This document shows positions 63,401-64,000 of a stretch of DNA of 64,000 nt, piece by piece (the stretch's first letter is position 1; every line of letters starts with the position of its first letter). The translations under genes were made by a program, and so were the position numbers. The stretch covers positions 645,001-709,000 of the forward strand of contig JADKCZ010000018.1 in the NCBI GenBank assembly GCA_016718565.1. Reading direction: 5' to 3'. The notes under the pieces are model-generated. The model was not told where the DNA came from. It was given only the letters and a program-made list of their open reading frames with translations, and did no database searches. The DNA comes from Anaeromyxobacter sp. (GTDB taxonomy: Bacteria; Myxococcota; Myxococcia; Myxococcales; Anaeromyxobacteraceae).

Positions 63401-64000
63401 CGTCACGGTGCCGGCGCCCGGCGCCGGGACCCCGGCCGGCGAGGTGACCTTCACCGACGGCGGCGCCCTGCTCGGCACCGCCGCGCTCGACGCCACCGGC
63501 CACGCCAGCCTGGCCACCTCTGCCCTGGCGGTCGGCTCGCACGCCCTGGCCGCCAGCTGGCCCGGCGACGCCGCGCTCCTCGGCGCCGGCGGCGCCGCCA
63601 GCCACCAGGTGGTGGAGGACGACACCACCGTGGTGGTCACCAGCAGCCGCAACCCCTCCCGCCGCGGCCGGCCCGTCACCTTCACCGCGCAGGTCAGCGC
63701 CGCCCACGGCCTGCCCGCCGGCGCCGTCACCTTCACCGGCGACCTGGGCGCCGGGCCGGTGGTGCTCGGCACCGCCACCCTCGACGCCGCGGGCCGCGCC
63801 ACCCTCACCACCCGCACCCTGGTGAAGGGGAGCTGGACCGTGACCGCCGGCTACGCCGGCGACGGCACCTCGGCGCCCGGCACCGGCACCCTGGCTCCCG
63901 ACCAGCTGGTGGAGAACACCCCGCCGGTGGCCGGCGCCGGCACCGCGCTGGCGCTGGGCGGGCCGGCCGCCTCGGCGGCGCTGGCCACCGTCGACACCAG
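54492..64000 (+). CDS. Giant exported protein: L-type lectin-like head, DUF11 domain and about 28 Ig-like repeats; 3' end beyond window
   Basis: The frame is open from ATG 54492 (AGGAG eight bases upstream) to the window edge, at least 3,169 codons. A signal peptide (RAALLACALLAPLAARA-Q) is followed by a domain of about 270 residues with ITFDYADYGGTGADGFSFYL and YVGIGFDEFGNFSACES, resembling legume/L-type lectins. A DUF11-type domain follows (SVTPTTVSVGGTITFTITI, F-P-A-G-L-T-G). From about residue 417 the protein is Ig-like repeats of 97 residues, each with NPSVFGQPVTFTATV, G-T-P-T-G-T-V-T-F-L-D-G-A, G-T-C-T-L, and a closing A-L-S-Q-V-V. It probably forms a long surface or secreted fibre for adhesion. 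The last 30 residues visible (after VENTPPVAGAG) leave the repeat pattern, so a different C-terminal domain may begin there. Confidence 0.88.
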   Translation, partial: MTRLARTLSRAALLACALLAPLAARAQFPITESFMNATAPGWVLQGSASLTAPSIDTAGQGWLRLTPATGNQAGSAIYNTAFASTNGIAITFDYADYGGTGADGFSFYLINGTTISPTVGSNGGPLGYSGRFGGTAAQCANGTQPVTTPGVTNGYVGIGFDEFGNFSACESGYAAPGLTTHSVVIRGSGSLSTSRAFRYLTGQAVNVAPYNTTIDNVQRAAPRKVRISIVNQRITTAMDFGAGFQTIINAYNLAAAANQAALPATFKMGFSGSTGGSTNVHEIRNVRVELPANITLGQSVTPTTVSVGGTITFTITISNDNTNAALGSTLTDAFPAGLTGITWTAATAGGATVGNASGTGNLAETVNLPKGGSVTYTVTATVAAAGAGQALVNTVTLTPAPGVANLLTNTAATTITVNKMGSSTALASSANPSVFGQPVTLTATVTAVAPGSGTPTGTVTFLDGATTLGTCTLAGGSCTLASSALVVATHPITAGYGGSAAFNASTSPALSQVVNRAAAGTVVSSSQNPSVFGQPVTFTATATATAPGAGTPTGTVTFLDGATTLGTCTLAAGTCTLATSGLSVATHAITISLPASASFAASTSPALSQVVNRAAVATVVTSSQNPSVFGQPVTFTATATATAPGAGTPSGTVTFLDGATVLGTCTLTAGTCTFATSALAVATHAITISLPASTSFAASTSPALSQVVNRAAAATAVTSNQNPSVFGQPVTFTVTATATAPGAGTPSGTVTFLDGATTLGTCTLAAGTCTLATSGLSVATHAITISLPASASFAASTSPALSQVVNRAAVGAAVTSSQNPSVFGQPVTFTATATATAPGAGTPTGTVTFLDGATTLGTCTLAAGTCTLATSALSVATHAITISLPASASFAASTSPTLSQVVNRAASAAAVAVNPSPALVGEAVTLTATLAAVAPGAGTPTGTVTFLDGATVLGTCTLVAGTCTLDLATLGVGAHAITASYAGDPGFLGATSAPGLLDVSPASTSTALASSLATTTFGDPLTLTATVAVAAPGAGTPSGTVRFFSDGVPLGDAVLGPTGQAALPVAGTTLAAGVHELTASYLGDPSFLGSGSGPLSHLVVRAAATVAVVSSANPAVTGQPVTFTVSVAVPPGNPAATGTVTFTDGATVLGTCTLAAGTCTFTLATLPVGGHGVVATFGGDAGNEPASSTSLPQQVDRAATSTVVASGQNPSVFGQPVTFTATASAVAPGAGTPTGTVTFLDGAAVLGTCTLSGGTCTLATSALAVATHAITASLPASPSFAASTSASLSQVVDRAATGTVVAASPNPSVFGQSVTFTATVSAVAPGAGTPTGTVTFLDGASVLGTCALSAGTCTFATSALAVATHAVTASLPASASFAASTSPALSQVVNRAATATVVASSASPSVLGQPVTFTATVSAVAPGAGTPTGTVTLLDGATTLGTCTLSAGTCSLSTAALAVATHAITASVPASASFAASTSPALSQVVGPTATSAVVTAAPNPSVLGQPVTFTATVSAVAPGTGTPTGTVTFLDGATVLGTCTLSAGTCTFSTSALAVATHAITVSVPASPGFAASTSPALSQVVNRAATSTVVAASPNPSVFGQPVTFTATAASVAPGAGTPTGTVTFLDGASVLGTCTLSAGACSLTTSALAVATHAITASLPASADFAASTSPALSQVVNRASAATVVTASPNPSVLGQPVTFTATASAVAPGAGTPTGTVTFLDGAAVLGTCTLSAGTCTFATSALAVATHAITVSVPASASFAASTSPALSQVVNRAATSTVVASSANPSVFGEPVTFTATVSLVAPGAGTPTGTVTFLDGATVLGTCTLSAGACSLSTSALAVATHAITASVPASASFAASTSPALSQVVNRAAASTVVTASPSPSVLGQPVTFTATVSAVAPGTGTPTGTVTFLDGATVLGTCTLSAGACTFATSALAVATHAITASVPASASFAASTSPAFSQVVDRAATSTVVASSQNPTVFGQAVTFTATVSAVAPGAGTPTGTVTFLDGAATLGTCTLSAGACTFSTSALAVATHAITASLPASADFAASASPTLSQVVNRAATQVALASATNPTVFGQPATFTATVSAVAPGAGTPTGTVTFLEGAAVLGTCTLSAGACSLSTAALPVGTHALTASLAAGPEFAASTSPTHAQVVDPAATAVALATSVSPSVTGEPVTFTATVAALAPGAGTPTGTVTFLDGAAVLGSCTLSAGACTFSTAALPVGTHAITATVAASASFAASTSPALSQVVSPAATSTTLVSSLPSSTFGDPLTLTATVAVTAPGAGAPSGTVRFFADGAPLGDATLDPAGLAALPLSGTALAVGLHELTASYLGDPSFLASASGPVAQQVVRAAAALTLTSDANPALTGQPVTFTVSVAVPPGNPDASGTITFTDGATVLGTCTLSAGACTLTLATLPVGPHQIVATFEGDPSNEPGASAPLAQLVDPAATTTSLVASLSPSLFGQPVSFTATVAPVAPGAGTPTGTVTFSEGPTSLGSCSLAAGACSLVLADLPVGSHDLVATFGGDPSFALSLSPALTQVVDLAAAAVILASAPSPSVTGQPVTITITVAAVAPSSLVPGGAVTLLEGAVVLGTATLDAAGQAEVAGAVLATGVHQLTAEYAGDAGFGSATSAPLTHQVDRAPTTLALTATTGPTLAGEPVHLVAALSVPAPGAGAPTGTVTFLDGGVAVGSGLVDAAGLASVDAALPAGARHLTASYQGDAGFLPSTSPELVREVGAGASSTTLSASPAPSTYGQPVTLTATVAPLPPAGGTPTGAVTFTVDAQVVGSAPLAGGVATLVLPGGALAGGAHAATAAFGGDAALTASTSAPLALLVGPAPVELALAALPAAPVAGQPVTLTATATSAAGVPAGLVTFTAAGVVLGAAPLDGGGVATLAIGPLAVGPHPLDAALAGSATWQPAAAATVVTVARAASALALSAAPAPSAAGQEVVLTAVVTVPAPGAGTPAGEVTFTDGGALLGTAALDATGHASLATSALAVGSHALAASWPGDAALLGAGGAASHQVVEDDTTVVVTSSRNPSRRGRPVTFTAQVSAAHGLPAGAVTFTGDLGAGPVVLGTATLDAAGRATLTTRTLVKGSWTVTAGYAGDGTSAPGTGTLAPDQLVENTPPVAGAGTALALGGPAASAALATVDT
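55742..63900 (+). repeat. About 28 tandem Ig-like coding repeats, 291-bp period
   Basis: The AACCCGTCGGTCTTCGGCCA core recurs at 55782, 56073, 56364, 56655 and 56946, exactly 291 bp apart; the same spacing holds at 58116 and 58407. Two atypical repeats that change C-T-L to R-F-F (starting near 57495 and 61284) and their followers (near 57798 and 61584) recur 3,789 bp apart, indicating a 13-repeat block duplication. Repeats from about 62163 on are more diverged and lack the Cys pair. Confidence 0.9.

Noticed and set aside
59508..63707. 1399-codon Gly/Glu/Arg-rich minus-strand frame
   Set aside because: It is low-complexity antisense of the same repeat gene, with no start context.

Overview
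The window is about 75% GC with very strong third-position GC bias. Its gene content is a caa3-type oxidase, a periplasmic molybdoenzyme, many sensor kinases and cyclases, RND efflux, cyclic glucan synthesis and a giant surface repeat protein. This looks like a myxobacterium-type (Myxococcota/Deltaproteobacteria) chromosome, and Anaeromyxobacter or a relative is my best guess. That is an inference from composition and gene families, not from a marker gene. I saw no rRNA, tRNA, IS element, phage gene or CRISPR array.

Layout. 1-5.3 kb: the start of a TMTC-like membrane protein that runs off the left edge, a D,D-carboxypeptidase, a DUF3617 protein, a TSUP permease and a ClC channel. 5.3-5.8 kb: a non-coding block with a REP-like hairpin and a GACCGC hexamer array. 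5.8-13 kb: a signalling block with a poly-HAMP chemotaxis receptor interrupted by one frameshift, a cobalamin-binding sensor carrying the CarH light-sensor motif W-x9-E-H coupled to a histidine kinase, and a second membrane histidine kinase. 13-18.1 kb: DUF1304, then a tightly overlapping sco-coxII-coxI-coxIII-coxIV operon on the minus strand with an FNR-like box at its start.

18.2-26.5 kb: the most interesting metabolic locus. It is seven co-oriented genes: an ArsR-rhodanese fusion regulator, an exported sulfurtransferase, the alpha, beta and gamma subunits of a type II DMSO-reductase-family enzyme (gamma fused to cytochrome c), an exported orphan protein, and an Mrp-like ATPase lacking its CxxC. 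A 12-3-12 inverted repeat sits exactly at the first start codon. I read this as a sulfur-responsive respiratory operon whose substrate cannot be named from sequence.

26.6-34.8 kb: a SNF2/SWIM helicase, a flap-type 5'-3' exonuclease, a ferredoxin-like protein, a lipid A acyltransferase-like protein, a Cys-rich lipoprotein and a TetR regulator. 34.8-40.6 kb: a complete tripartite RND pump divergent from that TetR gene, with a palindrome between them. 40.7-52.4 kb: a DUF3014 protein, an 8.2-kb cyclic beta-1,2-glucan synthase, an adenylate cyclase-hemerythrin fusion and two small proteins. 52.5-64 kb: an FAD amine-oxidase-like enzyme, an array of three 44-bp repeats, and the start of a giant exported protein (more than 3,169 codons) with a lectin-like head and about 28 Ig-like repeats of 291 bp, still open at the right edge.

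Antisense and off-frame open frames are abundant because of the GC content and were not annotated.
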